From: SHZI01 sp031395645
GTDB taxonomy: Bacteria > Pseudomonadota > Gammaproteobacteria > Steroidobacterales > GCA-2729495
DNA length: 64,000 nt
Reading direction: 5' to 3'
NCBI GenBank assembly: GCA_031395645.1
Contig: JANNJM010000084.1
Coordinates: 40,488 to 104,487 of the forward strand
This document shows positions 51,979-61,256 of this stretch, in pieces. The position numbers and the translations under genes are program-made. Below the pieces are notes generated by a model that saw only the letters and a list, made by a program, of their open reading frames with translations, ran no database searches and was not told the DNA's origin. Numbering within the stretch: the first letter of the stretch is position 1; each line of letters begins with the position of its first letter.

Positions 51979-52773
51979 ATGTTCCTGTATCCCGAATTTG
52001 ATCCCGTCGCGCTGCGTATCGGTCCGCTGGCTGTGCGCTGGTATGGCCTTACCTATCTGGCGGGCTTCGCCGCGGCCTGGTACCTCGGGAAAAAGCGGGC
52101 CGCCCGCGCGGACTCGCCCATCACACCGCTGCAGGTGGACGATCTCATCTTCTATGCGGCCCTGGGGATCATCCTCGGCGGGCGCATCGGCTACATGCTT
52201 TTCTATGGGCTGGATCAGATCGTCGCGAATCCACTGAACTTGTTCCGGATCTGGGAAGGGGGGATGTCGTTTCACGGTGGCCTGCTGGGCGTGATTGCGG
52301 CCACGTGGCTCTACGCACGCCGCCTGGGCCAGCCAATGCCGGCGGTCATGGACTTTGTGGCGCCACTGGTTCCGATCGGCCTCGGGGCGGGGCGCATCGG
52401 CAATTTCATCAACGGTGAACTCTGGGGCGCGCCGACGACGGTGCCCTGGGCTGTGATCGTGGACGGCGAGGCGCGGCACCCGTCGCAGCTCTACGAAGCC
52501 TGTCTCGAGGGGCTCGCGCTATTTGTGATCGTCTGGCTGTTCTCGGCCAAGCCGCGGCCCGCCATGTCTGTCGCTGGAGTCTTCCTGGTCGGCTATGGCG
52601 TGTTCCGTTTTGGCGTCGAGTTTGTCCGCCTGCCCGACGCCCACCTGGGCTACCTGGCCTTCGGCTGGTTGACGATGGGCCAGGTGCTCACAGTGCCCGT
52701 GTTCGTTGGCGGCTGCGTGCTGCTGTGGCTCGCCTATCGCTGGCAGTCAGGCGCGGTGGCCACAGGCCGCTGA
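51979..52773 (+). CDS. lgt: Prolipoprotein diacylglyceryl transferase
   Basis: The protein has 264 residues with seven membrane helices. Diagnostic motifs are HGGLLGV (about 98-104) and GRIGNFINGELWG (about 138-150), the latter with the conserved Arg and Asn. It transfers diacylglycerol from phosphatidylglycerol to the lipobox Cys of prolipoproteins in the inner membrane. The thyA gene follows 14 bases later, a common lgt-thyA pairing. Confidence 0.97.
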   Translation: MFLYPEFDPVALRIGPLAVRWYGLTYLAGFAAAWYLGKKRAARADSPITPLQVDDLIFYAALGIILGGRIGYMLFYGLDQIVANPLNLFRIWEGGMSFHGGLLGVIAATWLYARRLGQPMPAVMDFVAPLVPIGLGAGRIGNFINGELWGAPTTVPWAVIVDGEARHPSQLYEACLEGLALFVIVWLFSAKPRPAMSVAGVFLVGYGVFRFGVEFVRLPDAHLGYLAFGWLTMGQVLTVPVFVGGCVLLWLAYRWQSGAVATGR

Positions 52774-52787
52774 TCCGAAGCCGCTGA

Positions 52788-53582
52788 ATGCGACAGTACC
52801 TCGACCTGCTGCGCCTGGTGCGCGATCACGGCACGCGCAAGGCTGACCGCACCGGCACGGGCACCCTGTCGGTATTTGGTCACCAGATGCGCTTCAATCT
52901 CGCCAACGGCTTTCCGCTGGTGACGACGAAGAAGCTGCATCTCAAGTCCATCATTCACGAGTTGCTGTGGTTTCTTCGTGGCGAGACCAACGTGGCTTAC
53001 CTGCGCAGCAACGGCGTCAGCATCTGGGACGAGTGGGCAGACGAACATGGCGAACTCGGTCCGGTCTACGGCGCACAGTGGCGGTCCTGGCCGGCCTCCG
53101 ACGGCTCGCACATCGACCAGCTTGGCCAGGCGCTGGATCTGATCCGCAACAATCCGGATTCCCGTCGGATTATTGTGAGCGCCTGGAACGTGGCGGAGCT
53201 GCCGAAGATGGCGCTGGCCCCGTGCCACGCGCTGTTCCAGTTCTGGGTCGCGGACGGGCGCCTGTCGTGTCAGCTCTACCAGCGCAGCGACGATATCTTT
53301 CTTGGCGTGCCCTTCAACATCGCGTCGTATGCACTGCTGACCCATCTCGTGGCTGCGCAAAGTGACCTTGAACCCGGCGACTTCATCTGGACGGGAGGCG
53401 ATTGCCACCTGTACCTGAATCATCTGGAGCAGGCCGGTGAACAGCTTCAGCGTCCGCCGCTGCCACTGCCGACGCTTACGCTGAAGAGTCGGCCGCCGAC
53501 ACTCTTCGACTACGCCTACACCGACATCGCCGTCGAGGGCTACCAGGCACACCCGCCGATTCGCGCGACAGTCGCGGTGTAG
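52788..53582 (+). CDS. thyA: Thymidylate synthase
   Basis: The protein has 264 residues, the standard ThyA length. Catalytic Cys146 is in LAPCHALFQFW, with RTGTGTLSVFG near the start and YQRSDDIFLGVPFNIASYA for dUMP binding. It converts dUMP to dTMP using methylene-tetrahydrofolate. Its TAG stop (53580-53582) lies in the left arm of a REP-like inverted repeat. Confidence 0.97.
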   Translation: MRQYLDLLRLVRDHGTRKADRTGTGTLSVFGHQMRFNLANGFPLVTTKKLHLKSIIHELLWFLRGETNVAYLRSNGVSIWDEWADEHGELGPVYGAQWRSWPASDGSHIDQLGQALDLIRNNPDSRRIIVSAWNVAELPKMALAPCHALFQFWVADGRLSCQLYQRSDDIFLGVPFNIASYALLTHLVAAQSDLEPGDFIWTGGDCHLYLNHLEQAGEQLQRPPLPLPTLTLKSRPPTLFDYAYTDIAVEGYQAHPPIRATVAV

Positions 53583-53649
53583 GAGCGCCTTCAGGCGCGA
53601 CCTCCGTCCTCTGAGTCCGCAAAGCTGTCGCGCCTGAAGGCGCTCCTAC
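53579..53649. repeat. REP-like inverted repeat pair between thyA and apaH
   Basis: A 23-base arm (53579-53601, beginning GTAGGAGCGCCTTCAGG) is exactly repeated as its reverse complement at 53627-53649, with 25 bases between. Each arm contains the TAG stop of the gene that runs into it (thyA at 53580, apaH at 53648). A third near-identical arm is at 63943-63963. The shape fits a REP doublet (BIME), which may also act as a terminator. Confidence 0.9.
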
Positions 53650-54470
53650 GCCTCGCCCCGCGGACCACACGGCACGCTGAAGGTCTTCGCCGGTCCGTCC
53701 AGACGCACGGCCGTGAGCTTGCGTCCCCAGACGCAGCCTGAGTCGATACCGAGGAGGTTGTCCCTCTGCAGCAGCCCCAGTGCGGCCCAGTGACCGAAAA
53801 CCACGCGCACCATGGCGGTCTGTCGACCGGCCAGTTCAAACCACGGAAGCAGACCTGATGGCTGCGAGCCGGGTGCACCGGTCTCTTCCAGGTCCAGGGT
53901 GCCATCAGCGGCGCAGTAGCGCATGCGCGTCAGGCTATTGGTGATGAACCGCAGGCGGTCCTGGCCGGCGAGCCTTGGTGACCACCGGTCCGGCTGCTCC
54001 CCGTAGAGGTCCCGGATGTACTCGGCGCAGTGGCGGCCGCGCAGGGCTTGTTCCACTTCGCGGGCCAGCTTGATCGTGAGCAGGGGGTCCCACTGCGGTG
54101 GCACGCCCGCGTGGACCATCAGCGTGTTGAGTTCCGGCCGGTAGTGGGCGAGCGGCCGGTGCCGGAGCCAGTCGACCAGGTCATGCCCGTCCGGGGCTTC
54201 GAGTACGTCGGCCAGTTCCCGCACTTTTGACCGGGACCGGTTGCCGAACGCGAGGGCGATCAGGTGGAGGTCGTGATTGCCCAGCACCACGGTGGCCCGG
54301 CTGCCCAGCGAGCGGACCAGCCGGAGCGTATCCAGTGAGCGCGGGCCGCGGTTGACCAGATCACCGACGAACCAGAGTTCGTCCCGGTTGGTGTCAAGGC
54401 GCAGGTTGATGAGCAGGCGCTCCAGTTCGTCACAGCAACCCTGGACGTCACCGATAGCGTAAATCGCCAT
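53646..54470 (-). CDS. apaH: Symmetrical bis(5'-nucleosyl)-tetraphosphatase
   Basis: The protein has 274 residues. Metallophosphatase motifs are IGDVQGCCDEL, VGDLVNRGPRSLD and VLGNHDLH, and the later HAGVPPQWD. The Gln in GDVQG in place of His occurs in many ApaH proteins. It hydrolyses Ap4A to two ADP. It is the last gene of the lptD-surA-pdxA-rsmA-apaG-apaH order and follows apaG by 9 bases. Confidence 0.95.
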   Translation of the reverse strand: MAIYAIGDVQGCCDELERLLINLRLDTNRDELWFVGDLVNRGPRSLDTLRLVRSLGSRATVVLGNHDLHLIALAFGNRSRSKVRELADVLEAPDGHDLVDWLRHRPLAHYRPELNTLMVHAGVPPQWDPLLTIKLAREVEQALRGRHCAEYIRDLYGEQPDRWSPRLAGQDRLRFITNSLTRMRYCAADGTLDLEETGAPGSQPSGLLPWFELAGRQTAMVRVVFGHWAALGLLQRDNLLGIDSGCVWGRKLTAVRLDGPAKTFSVPCGPRGEA

Positions 54471-54479
54471 GCACCGGGC

Positions 54480-54866
54480 CTAGTGCAGAACGCCGGGCAC
54501 CGCCAGCCGGAAGCACGGAATATCCGCGCGGAACTGCCCGCCGTCATCCGTGCGCATGCCGTAGCTGCCCTCCATGGTGCCCACCGGCGTCTCGATGACG
54601 GCGCCGCTCGAGTAGCGGTGCTGCTGACCGGGAAGAATGTGCGGCTGTTCGCCCACCACGCCTTCACCCTCGACCTCCTGCACCTTGCCGTTGGCATCCG
54701 TAATGATCCAGTGCCGGTTGACGAGGCGCGTTGGCAGGGCACCTACGTTGCGAATGGTGACGGTGTAGGCAAACACGAAACGGGAGCCATCGGGCTCGGA
54801 CTGATCCGGAAGATACAGGGTCTCGACCGTGATCTGGATGCTGGTTGTGGTCGCCGGGTTATTCAT
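54480..54866 (-). CDS. apaG: ApaG domain protein
   Basis: The protein has 128 residues. The whole protein is the ApaG beta-sandwich: FVFAYTVTIRNVGALPTRL, RHWIITDANGKVQEVEGEGV, GEQPHILPGQQHRYSSGAVI and TPVGTMEGSYGM. The function is unknown; it is linked to magnesium or Ap4A biology by gene order. It lies between rsmA and apaH, as in E. coli. Confidence 0.95.
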   Translation of the reverse strand: MNNPATTTSIQITVETLYLPDQSEPDGSRFVFAYTVTIRNVGALPTRLVNRHWIITDANGKVQEVEGEGVVGEQPHILPGQQHRYSSGAVIETPVGTMEGSYGMRTDDGGQFRADIPCFRLAVPGVLH

Positions 54867-54875
54867 GTTGTGTGG

Positions 54876-55688
54876 TCATTCTGCGAGACCACTCGCACTG
54901 TTGGCAAGCGTCGTGTTGGCAGTTGCGAGCCGAAGCCAGGCCGCCGGTGGCAGCTCCTCGGGGCGGGCGCCGTCATCGACGCCCGCCGACCGGATCTGCT
55001 CGGGCGTCAGCAGGCCGCGCAAGCCGTTACTCAGGCGCTTGCGGCGCATCGTAAAGGCCTGCGCCACCAGACGGTCTGTGATCGCGAGGATCCGCGCGTC
55101 AGCGAGCGGCGTCGCGTGCGGCGTCAGGCGCAGGAACACCGAGTCCACCTGTGGCGGCGGCCTGAAACTGCCCGGCTGGATTGCGAAGAGTCTCGCCACT
55201 ACGCACCGCAGGGCAATGCTGATGGTCAGCCTGCCGTAGACCTTGCTGCCATGCCCGGCCACCATCCGTTCACCAACTTCCTTCTGCAGCATCACGTGCA
55301 GGTCCGCAAATAGCGGCCCCTGACTGAGCAGGTGAAAGAGGAGTGGCGTCGAGATGTTGTAGGGCAGGTTGGCAGCAAGACGCAGGCGTTCCCCCGCAGC
55401 CGCAAGTTGCCGGAAGTCGAAGCGCAGTGCGTCGCCGCCGTGCACCGTGCAGCGCGGGGAATTCACGCGCTCCGGCAGCTCGCTCGCCAGTTTCCTGGCC
55501 AGCTCCCGGTCGATCTCGATCACGTCCAGCCGGACGCCGGCTGCCAGCAGCGGCAGCGTGATGGCACCATGGCCGGGCCCGATCTCAACGAAGTGCTCGT
55601 CGGGCTGCGGCGCTATGGCTTCGATGATCTTCCGGATCACATTGCCATCGGTCAGGAAATGCTGACCCAGGTGCTTGCGCGCCTTCAC
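54876..55688 (-). CDS. rsmA: 16S rRNA dimethyltransferase RsmA (KsgA)
   Basis: The protein has 270 residues from GTG 55688, chosen because the conserved start KARKHLGQHFLTD follows directly; a longer frame upstream would overlap pdxA. Motif I is FVEIGPGHGAITLPLL and motif IV is NLPYNISTPLL. It dimethylates two adenines near the 3' end of 16S rRNA. It starts 8 bases after the pdxA stop. Confidence 0.96.
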   Translation of the reverse strand: MKARKHLGQHFLTDGNVIRKIIEAIAPQPDEHFVEIGPGHGAITLPLLAAGVRLDVIEIDRELARKLASELPERVNSPRCTVHGGDALRFDFRQLAAAGERLRLAANLPYNISTPLLFHLLSQGPLFADLHVMLQKEVGERMVAGHGSKVYGRLTISIALRCVVARLFAIQPGSFRPPPQVDSVFLRLTPHATPLADARILAITDRLVAQAFTMRRKRLSNGLRGLLTPEQIRSAGVDDGARPEELPPAAWLRLATANTTLANSASGLAE

Positions 55689-55695
55689 GTTTCGC

Positions 55696-56700
55696 TCACG
55701 AAGAGCGCAGCGACGTTTCCACTGCCATCCGTACGGCCAGTTCCACCGCGGCGCGGAGGCTGCCGGCATCGGCACGGCTCGTGCCCGCGAGATCGAGGGC
55801 CGTGCCGTGGTCGACGGAGGTGCGGATAATCGGAAGTCCGAGGGTCACGTTGACCGCAGTGCCAAACCCGCGGTGCTTCAATACGGGCAGGCCCTGGTCG
55901 TGAAACATCGCGAGCACGGCATCCACGCCGCGCAGGTTGGCTTCGATGAAGGCCGTGTCGGCGGGTACGGGACCTGTCACCGAGAGGCCCGCTGCTTGCA
56001 GCGCTGCGATCGCGGGACTGATCTCCAGCAGTTCCTCGGTGCCCAGGTGGCCGGACTCGCCGGCGTGGGGATTGAGGCCCAGGACCACGATGTGTGGCGA
56101 GGCTATGCCGAAGCGCCGGCGCAAGCCGTCGGCGAGGATCCGGGCCGTCGCTTCCACCCGCTCGCGGGTAATGGCGGCCGGTACCGCTTTGAGTGGCAGA
56201 TGGGTGGTCTGCAGGGCGACGCGCAGCTGGCCTGCCACCAGCAGCATCACGGGATTTGCACTCCCCGTCAGCTGGGCCAGGAATTCAGTGTGTCCCGTGA
56301 ACGGAATGCCGGCGTCATTGATTGCGCCCTTGTGGACGGGCGGGGTCACCATCGCACTAAAACTGCCTTGCTGGCAGCCCCAGCAGGCCTGGCGCAGCAA
56401 CTCGATCACCCAGGGCGCATTGCGTGGATCAAGCCGGCCTGGCACCACGGGCGCCGGAAGCGGCAGGTCCGCGACGAGCAACCGTCCAGGCCGGGCCTCG
56501 GTGGGTGGGGCTCCGGCGGCGAACTCGGCGATGCCGATCTGACGGCCGAGGGCCCGCGCGCGGCTCGCCAGCAGGCGGGAATCCCCGAGGACTACGAGTT
56601 CCGCAGGCCAGGCCTGCCGGGCGATTTCCAGGATCAGTTCTGGTCCTACGCCGGCGGGTTCGCCGGTAGTAATAGCAATCCGGGGAATGGCGGCAGCCAT
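55696..56700 (-). CDS. pdxA: 4-hydroxythreonine-4-phosphate dehydrogenase
   Basis: The protein has 334 residues from ATG 56700. Family motifs are ITTGEPAGVGPELIL, VTPPVHKGAINDAGIPFTGH (substrate/metal), GLNPHAGESGHLG and the metal-binding MFHDQGLPVLKH. It oxidises 4-phosphohydroxy-threonine in pyridoxal phosphate synthesis. It follows surA by 25 bases. Confidence 0.95.
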   Translation of the reverse strand: MAAAIPRIAITTGEPAGVGPELILEIARQAWPAELVVLGDSRLLASRARALGRQIGIAEFAAGAPPTEARPGRLLVADLPLPAPVVPGRLDPRNAPWVIELLRQACWGCQQGSFSAMVTPPVHKGAINDAGIPFTGHTEFLAQLTGSANPVMLLVAGQLRVALQTTHLPLKAVPAAITRERVEATARILADGLRRRFGIASPHIVVLGLNPHAGESGHLGTEELLEISPAIAALQAAGLSVTGPVPADTAFIEANLRGVDAVLAMFHDQGLPVLKHRGFGTAVNVTLGLPIIRTSVDHGTALDLAGTSRADAGSLRAAVELAVRMAVETSLRSS

Positions 56701-56725
56701 ATCTTTAAGTTTCGCTGCCCGCGAA

Positions 56726-58039
56726 CTAGAGCCGATACTCGATGAAGGCTTCGTCGCGCAGACGCCGCGTCCAGAGGTCCACTTCGTCTCCCAGTTTGCT
56801 GTTCCGCAGGGCGAGGATGGCTTCCTGTCGCTGCTTGTCCGCGGTGGCGTCATACACCCGGCGCTCGAGCACCTGGAGCAGGTGCCAGCCAAACTGGGTG
56901 CGGAATGGCTCGCTCATTTCATTGGGCTGCAGCCGGTTCAGCTGCTCCTCAAAGATCGGCACAAAATTTCCCGGTGCCGTCCAGCCAAGATCGCCGCCAT
57001 CGACAGCGGACTGCGGATCCTCGGAAACCGCCTTGGCGACGGCCGCAAATTCCTCGCCGCCGACGATACGGGCACGAATCGCCTTGAGCTTGCTTTGGGC
57101 TGCACTGTCGTCCAGCACCGCATTGGTCGTCAGCAATATGTGCCGCGCGTGCGTCTGGTTCTCCATGATCGCCTCGCCACCGCGCCGGTCGTCCAGTTTG
57201 ATCAGGTGGAACCCGCTCGCATTGCGGACAGGATTGGCGACCTGGCCCTTCTCCAGCCCGGGCGCCACGTCGGCAAACAGGCTTGGCAGTTCGCTGCCCT
57301 TGCGCCAGCCAAGGCTGCCGCCCTCGAGAGCCTGCTGGCCGTTCGAAAAGGCCACTGCCAGCTTGGCGAAATCCTCACCCGCCTGCACGCGCTGGTAGAG
57401 TTCATTGACCTTAAGTTCCGCGGCCGCTAGTTCCTCGGGCGTGGCGCTGGCCGGCACGGAAATCAGGATGTGCGAGAGCAGAAACTCCTCGCGCAGGCTG
57501 GCCTTGCCTTCCTGACGGGCGAGGTAGCCGTCGACCTCCTTCGGTGAGACGTTAATGCGCTGCAGAACATCCCGCTGGCGCAACTGGTCGATGGTCACCT
57601 GCTGCCGGAGTTCCCGCCGGTAGGCCGCATAGTCCACGCCTTCACCTGCAAGCAGCGCCGGCAATTCCGACAGCGGCACGTTGTTGCGCTGGGCGACGTT
57701 GGCGAGCGCCTGGTTCAGCGTTTCGTCTGACACCTGGATGCCGAGCTTCTCGGCCCGCTGAATCTGAAGCTGCTGGGTAATGAGCCGGTCGAGCACCTGG
57801 CGCATCAGTATCTGTGGCGGCGGCAGCTGCGTGCCCTGCTTCTGCAGCCGGCCCACGATACTGTCCGTCTCGGTCTGGAGTTCGCTCTTCAGCACCGCAC
57901 CGTCGTTTACCAGCGCCACGATGCCGTCCAGCAACACTCCGGTGCTGCTCAGTTCGCGTGTCTGTGCCTGTGCGCCCGGGGACAGGCCGGCAAGCATGAG
58001 CATCAGGAGCAATACGCTGGTTGCGACGTTGGATATCAT
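56726..58039 (-). CDS. surA: Periplasmic chaperone and peptidyl-prolyl isomerase SurA
   Basis: The protein has 437 residues from ATG 58039. A signal peptide (SVLLLMLMLAGLSPGAQA) is followed by the N-terminal chaperone helices (GIVALVNDGAVLKSELQ) and two parvulin domains (about 175-275, starting LSHILISVPA, and about 285-385, ARHILLTTN). It assists folding of outer-membrane proteins, including LptD encoded just upstream (10 bases). Confidence 0.95.
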   Translation of the reverse strand: MISNVATSVLLLMLMLAGLSPGAQAQTRELSSTGVLLDGIVALVNDGAVLKSELQTETDSIVGRLQKQGTQLPPPQILMRQVLDRLITQQLQIQRAEKLGIQVSDETLNQALANVAQRNNVPLSELPALLAGEGVDYAAYRRELRQQVTIDQLRQRDVLQRINVSPKEVDGYLARQEGKASLREEFLLSHILISVPASATPEELAAAELKVNELYQRVQAGEDFAKLAVAFSNGQQALEGGSLGWRKGSELPSLFADVAPGLEKGQVANPVRNASGFHLIKLDDRRGGEAIMENQTHARHILLTTNAVLDDSAAQSKLKAIRARIVGGEEFAAVAKAVSEDPQSAVDGGDLGWTAPGNFVPIFEEQLNRLQPNEMSEPFRTQFGWHLLQVLERRVYDATADKQRQEAILALRNSKLGDEVDLWTRRLRDEAFIEYRL

Positions 58040-58049
58040 GCTGGCGGGG

Positions 58050-60257
58050 TCAATACCGATCGTAGCCCAGAATACCACGGTCCAGCAGGCGCTCGGCGGG
58101 GCTGCCGGCGCTGCCAAAACCCTTGAGTATCAGCTGCAGGGTGACGGTGGAATCCGACTCGCCATCGCGGCCGGTCAGGTAGCGGCGCGCAACGAGTCGC
58201 AGGCCCCAGCAGCACGTCGAGTAGTCCAGCCCGACGAACCGCTCGAGTGTCTCGTTGTCCAGCAGCGAATAGTCGAACCGGCCCACGACGCTCCAGCGGT
58301 CCCCGAGGGGCCAGGCCCCGGCCAGGTCGATCTCGCGCACCGAATCACGCCGGAACCGGTAGGACAGGTTCAGCACCCGGTAATCGTCAGGCTGGTAGAG
58401 CACCCGCGCCTCGGCAAGCTCAGTCAGGCGCTGGTCCGAGTTCCACTGGAACCCCAGGTCCACTTTCCACTGGTCGTTCACATTCATGCCGAGTTCGGCG
58501 ATGTAGTCTGATGCACTGTCCGCGCTCGGTGGTTCCTCGGGCAGCACAACGTCACGTGAGCTGAAGTACTGCGTCTCGCCAATGGTCGCTGTCAGGAACT
58601 GCGAGCCATCCTTGGTCCGGATCAGGCGCGTCGTCACGCCGAGGTTGAGCTGATCGGTGTCACCCAGTCGATCCAGACCCACGTAGCGGTTCCGGCGAAA
58701 GAGCTGTACGAGATTGAAATCCGGTTCGATCGTGTCGAACACCGGCAGGGCGCTCTGGTCCTCAAAGGGGACGTGTACGAACTGGGCCCGGGGCTCGATC
58801 GTCTGCAACCACCTGCCGCCCTCGCCCCAGACCCGTTCCAGTTGCGTGCGCACGTCGAGGCTGTAGATCGGTACGGTTCTGCGCGGCGAAGTGTCGTCAC
58901 CAGGAGTCACATCGCGGAGGTTGTAGCCGGTGTAATCCAGGCCCACGTAAGGTACGACCGACAGGGCATGAAACGTCAGCGGCAGGGAAACTTCCGGCAG
59001 CAGATGCGTCCGCAAGCCCGTAACACCACTACTCCGGTCGAAGTAGGCTGCTTCGGATGCCAGGCCCAGCTCGAAGCCGAACGGGGCACTTGGCCACTGC
59101 CCATTGATCGAGAGTTCGGGCACCCGCCGGTAGGGCTCATCGTTCGCGTCGTCAAGCGCGACGAGTGTTTCATAGTCTTCCACGCGCAGGCGCGTGAACC
59201 AGGTCTCGTTGAAAAGCTCGAAATCCAGGCGGCGGCGCAGGTGTGTCTGACTGGTAGTGGCGAGACCGCTGGACAGGTCTTCGTAGTAGGCCGAATCGGA
59301 GACATCGGTGGCGTCAATCGTGCTACGCCAGCCCGCAGGCAGTTGTGACTGATTGAACCAGGACAACTGGCGCCGGTTCTCGTTCGTAATCGCGTCGTTT
59401 GGCAGGAAATCGCCACTGACGACGCCTGATGTTCCGCCGCGCAGGTACCGGAACTCGCCCCTCGTTTGCACGCCCCGCCGGGACAGATAGGCAGGCGTGA
59501 GTGTCGCGTCGTAGTTCGGGGCAAGATTGAAGTAGTACGGCAGCGCAAACTCGATGCCGCGCTGGGAGCTGTTGCCGATATCCGGCAACAGCAGCCCGGA
59601 CTTGCGGCGATTGTCCACCGGGTAGGTCAGGTAGGGCAGATAGAGGATCGGCACGCCCTTGAACTCGAGACGGGCGTTTCTGGCCGTCGCCGTGCCGGTC
59701 TCCCGGTTCACGCGGAGCGAGCCGGCGTGCAACAGCCAGTCGTCCTTGCCCCGGGCACAGGAGGTGTAGGTGATATCGGTCAGCGACAGTTCCCGCGTTG
59801 CTTCCAGCGCAATGCGTCCGGCCGAGCCGCGGGCCGGCACCGTGAACAGCTCGTACTCGGCGCCTTCGATGCTGAACAGTCCGGTGGTGGCGTTGTAGCT
59901 GGCGGCCTTGCCCCGCACCCAGGTTTGCGGATCCCGGAACTCCACATGTCCGAGCGCGGCAAACTCACCGGAGTCCCGGTCGTAGCGGCCACCGTCCGCG
60001 CCCAGCTCTCGATTGCCCTGCCGCAGGATCAGCCGGTCATTGAAAACCGCCGGCCCGTTCAGGTCGACCTCAAGGTCGCCCGTGAGGATGTCGATGGCAT
60101 CGGCGGGTGCGGAGGCATCCATCGCCGGCAGGCCGATGCCAGTGCGGGTCAATGGGGGCGGAGCCGAAATCGGGCAGCCGAAAACTGCTGGCGGATCGAG
60201 GTCGGCGCCCGGGGCTGCCGCCGTCCACAACAACAGGATCAGCAGGCTGCAGCGCAA
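58050..60257 (-). CDS. lptD: LPS assembly outer-membrane protein LptD
   Basis: The protein has about 735 residues from TTG 60257, chosen because GGGGGA lies just upstream and a signal peptide (CSLLILLLWTAAAPGA) follows. The N-terminal OstA/LptA-like domain has AIDILTGDLEVDLNG and GHVEFRDPQTWV; the barrel has YLPYLTYPVDNRRKSGLLLP. Four Cys match the E. coli disulfide set in order: about 28 (FGCP), about 166 (TSCARG) and an adjacent pair at about 681 (STCCWG). It inserts LPS into the outer leaflet together with LptE. Confidence 0.94.
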   Translation of the reverse strand: MRCSLLILLLWTAAAPGADLDPPAVFGCPISAPPPLTRTGIGLPAMDASAPADAIDILTGDLEVDLNGPAVFNDRLILRQGNRELGADGGRYDRDSGEFAALGHVEFRDPQTWVRGKAASYNATTGLFSIEGAEYELFTVPARGSAGRIALEATRELSLTDITYTSCARGKDDWLLHAGSLRVNRETGTATARNARLEFKGVPILYLPYLTYPVDNRRKSGLLLPDIGNSSQRGIEFALPYYFNLAPNYDATLTPAYLSRRGVQTRGEFRYLRGGTSGVVSGDFLPNDAITNENRRQLSWFNQSQLPAGWRSTIDATDVSDSAYYEDLSSGLATTSQTHLRRRLDFELFNETWFTRLRVEDYETLVALDDANDEPYRRVPELSINGQWPSAPFGFELGLASEAAYFDRSSGVTGLRTHLLPEVSLPLTFHALSVVPYVGLDYTGYNLRDVTPGDDTSPRRTVPIYSLDVRTQLERVWGEGGRWLQTIEPRAQFVHVPFEDQSALPVFDTIEPDFNLVQLFRRNRYVGLDRLGDTDQLNLGVTTRLIRTKDGSQFLTATIGETQYFSSRDVVLPEEPPSADSASDYIAELGMNVNDQWKVDLGFQWNSDQRLTELAEARVLYQPDDYRVLNLSYRFRRDSVREIDLAGAWPLGDRWSVVGRFDYSLLDNETLERFVGLDYSTCCWGLRLVARRYLTGRDGESDSTVTLQLILKGFGSAGSPAERLLDRGILGYDRY

Positions 60258-60320
60258 TTGTCCCCCAGGTTCGGCCGTTCGGTTAAGGCCGAAGTATAGC
60301 GGTGCGGCTAATATGTCGGC

Positions 60321-61256
60321 ATGCGCGCACTTATTCTGGCGGCCGGCCGCGGCGAGCGAATGCGACCCCTGACCAACGACCTGCCCAAGCCCCTGTTGCC
60401 AGCGGGGGGCCAGCCGCTGATCGACTACCACATCCGGGCGCTGGCCCGGGCCGGGATCCGCGAACTCGTCGTCAATCTCTCCTGGCATGGCGACAAGCTG
60501 CGCAGCTACCTGGGCGACGGACGCCGCTACGACGTCACGTTCGCCTTCAGCGAGGAAGGCCCCGAACCGCTTGAGACGGGCGGCGGTATTCACCATGCAC
60601 TGCCGTTGCTTGGCGCTGGTAACTTCTGGGTGGTGAATGGCGACATCGCCTGCGACTATGAATTCGCCCGGCGCACGCTGCCTCCGGGCACGCTCGCGCA
60701 TCTCGTGCTGGTAGTGAACCCGGCGCACAACGCGCGCGGTGATTTCTCCCTGGAGAATGGCCGGATTTTAGCCGGCCCGCCTGGTGATGGAGGCACACGC
60801 ACTTTCGCCGGCATTTCGCTCCTCGATCCGCGGCTGTTCGCGGACGCGCAGCCCGGACGCTTTGCCCTGGCGCCGCTGTTGCGGGCTGCCGCGGCGCGCG
60901 GCGCGGTGACGGGCGAGGAACACACCGGCCGCTGGACGGATGCCGGCACTCCCGAGCGGTTGCAGGCGCTCGATGCCGAACTGAGAGCGCGCTCCTACGG
61001 GCAAACCGAGCGTCGACAGCAGAAGTACGGCGAGCTCCGTCCCTGCCTGCTCCAGCTCCACTGGTACACCGAGCAGTGCGAGCGAGGTGACAGCCATTCC
61101 CGGGTACCCGCACGGATTGATCCCCGCGAATGGCGCCAGGTCCAGAGCGACGTTCAGCGCCAGCCCGTGATACGTGCAGCCGCGGCGCACTCGCAGGCCG
61201 ATGCTCGCGAGCTTGGCGCCATCGACATAGACGCCGGGCGCTTCCCGGCGGGCTGA
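60321..61256 (+). CDS. murU: N-acetylmuramate 1-phosphate uridylyltransferase MurU-like, with an abnormal C-terminal extension
   Basis: The protein has 311 residues, while MurU enzymes usually have about 220-230. The nucleotidyltransferase core is clear: ILAAGRGERMRPLTNDLPKP, NLSWHGDKLRSYLGDGR, ETGGGIHHALPLL, VVNGDIACDYEF and GRWTDAGTPERLQALD. The core ends near residue 223 (about position 60989). The last 88 residues have no family match and read through the antisense of lipB. No stop codon is present where the enzyme should end. It recycles cell-wall MurNAc to UDP-MurNAc; the partner kinase AmgK, often next to it, is absent. Confidence 0.85.
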   Translation: MRALILAAGRGERMRPLTNDLPKPLLPAGGQPLIDYHIRALARAGIRELVVNLSWHGDKLRSYLGDGRRYDVTFAFSEEGPEPLETGGGIHHALPLLGAGNFWVVNGDIACDYEFARRTLPPGTLAHLVLVVNPAHNARGDFSLENGRILAGPPGDGGTRTFAGISLLDPRLFADAQPGRFALAPLLRAAAARGAVTGEEHTGRWTDAGTPERLQALDAELRARSYGQTERRQQKYGELRPCLLQLHWYTEQCERGDSHSRVPARIDPREWRQVQSDVQRQPVIRAAAAHSQADARELGAIDIDAGRFPAG

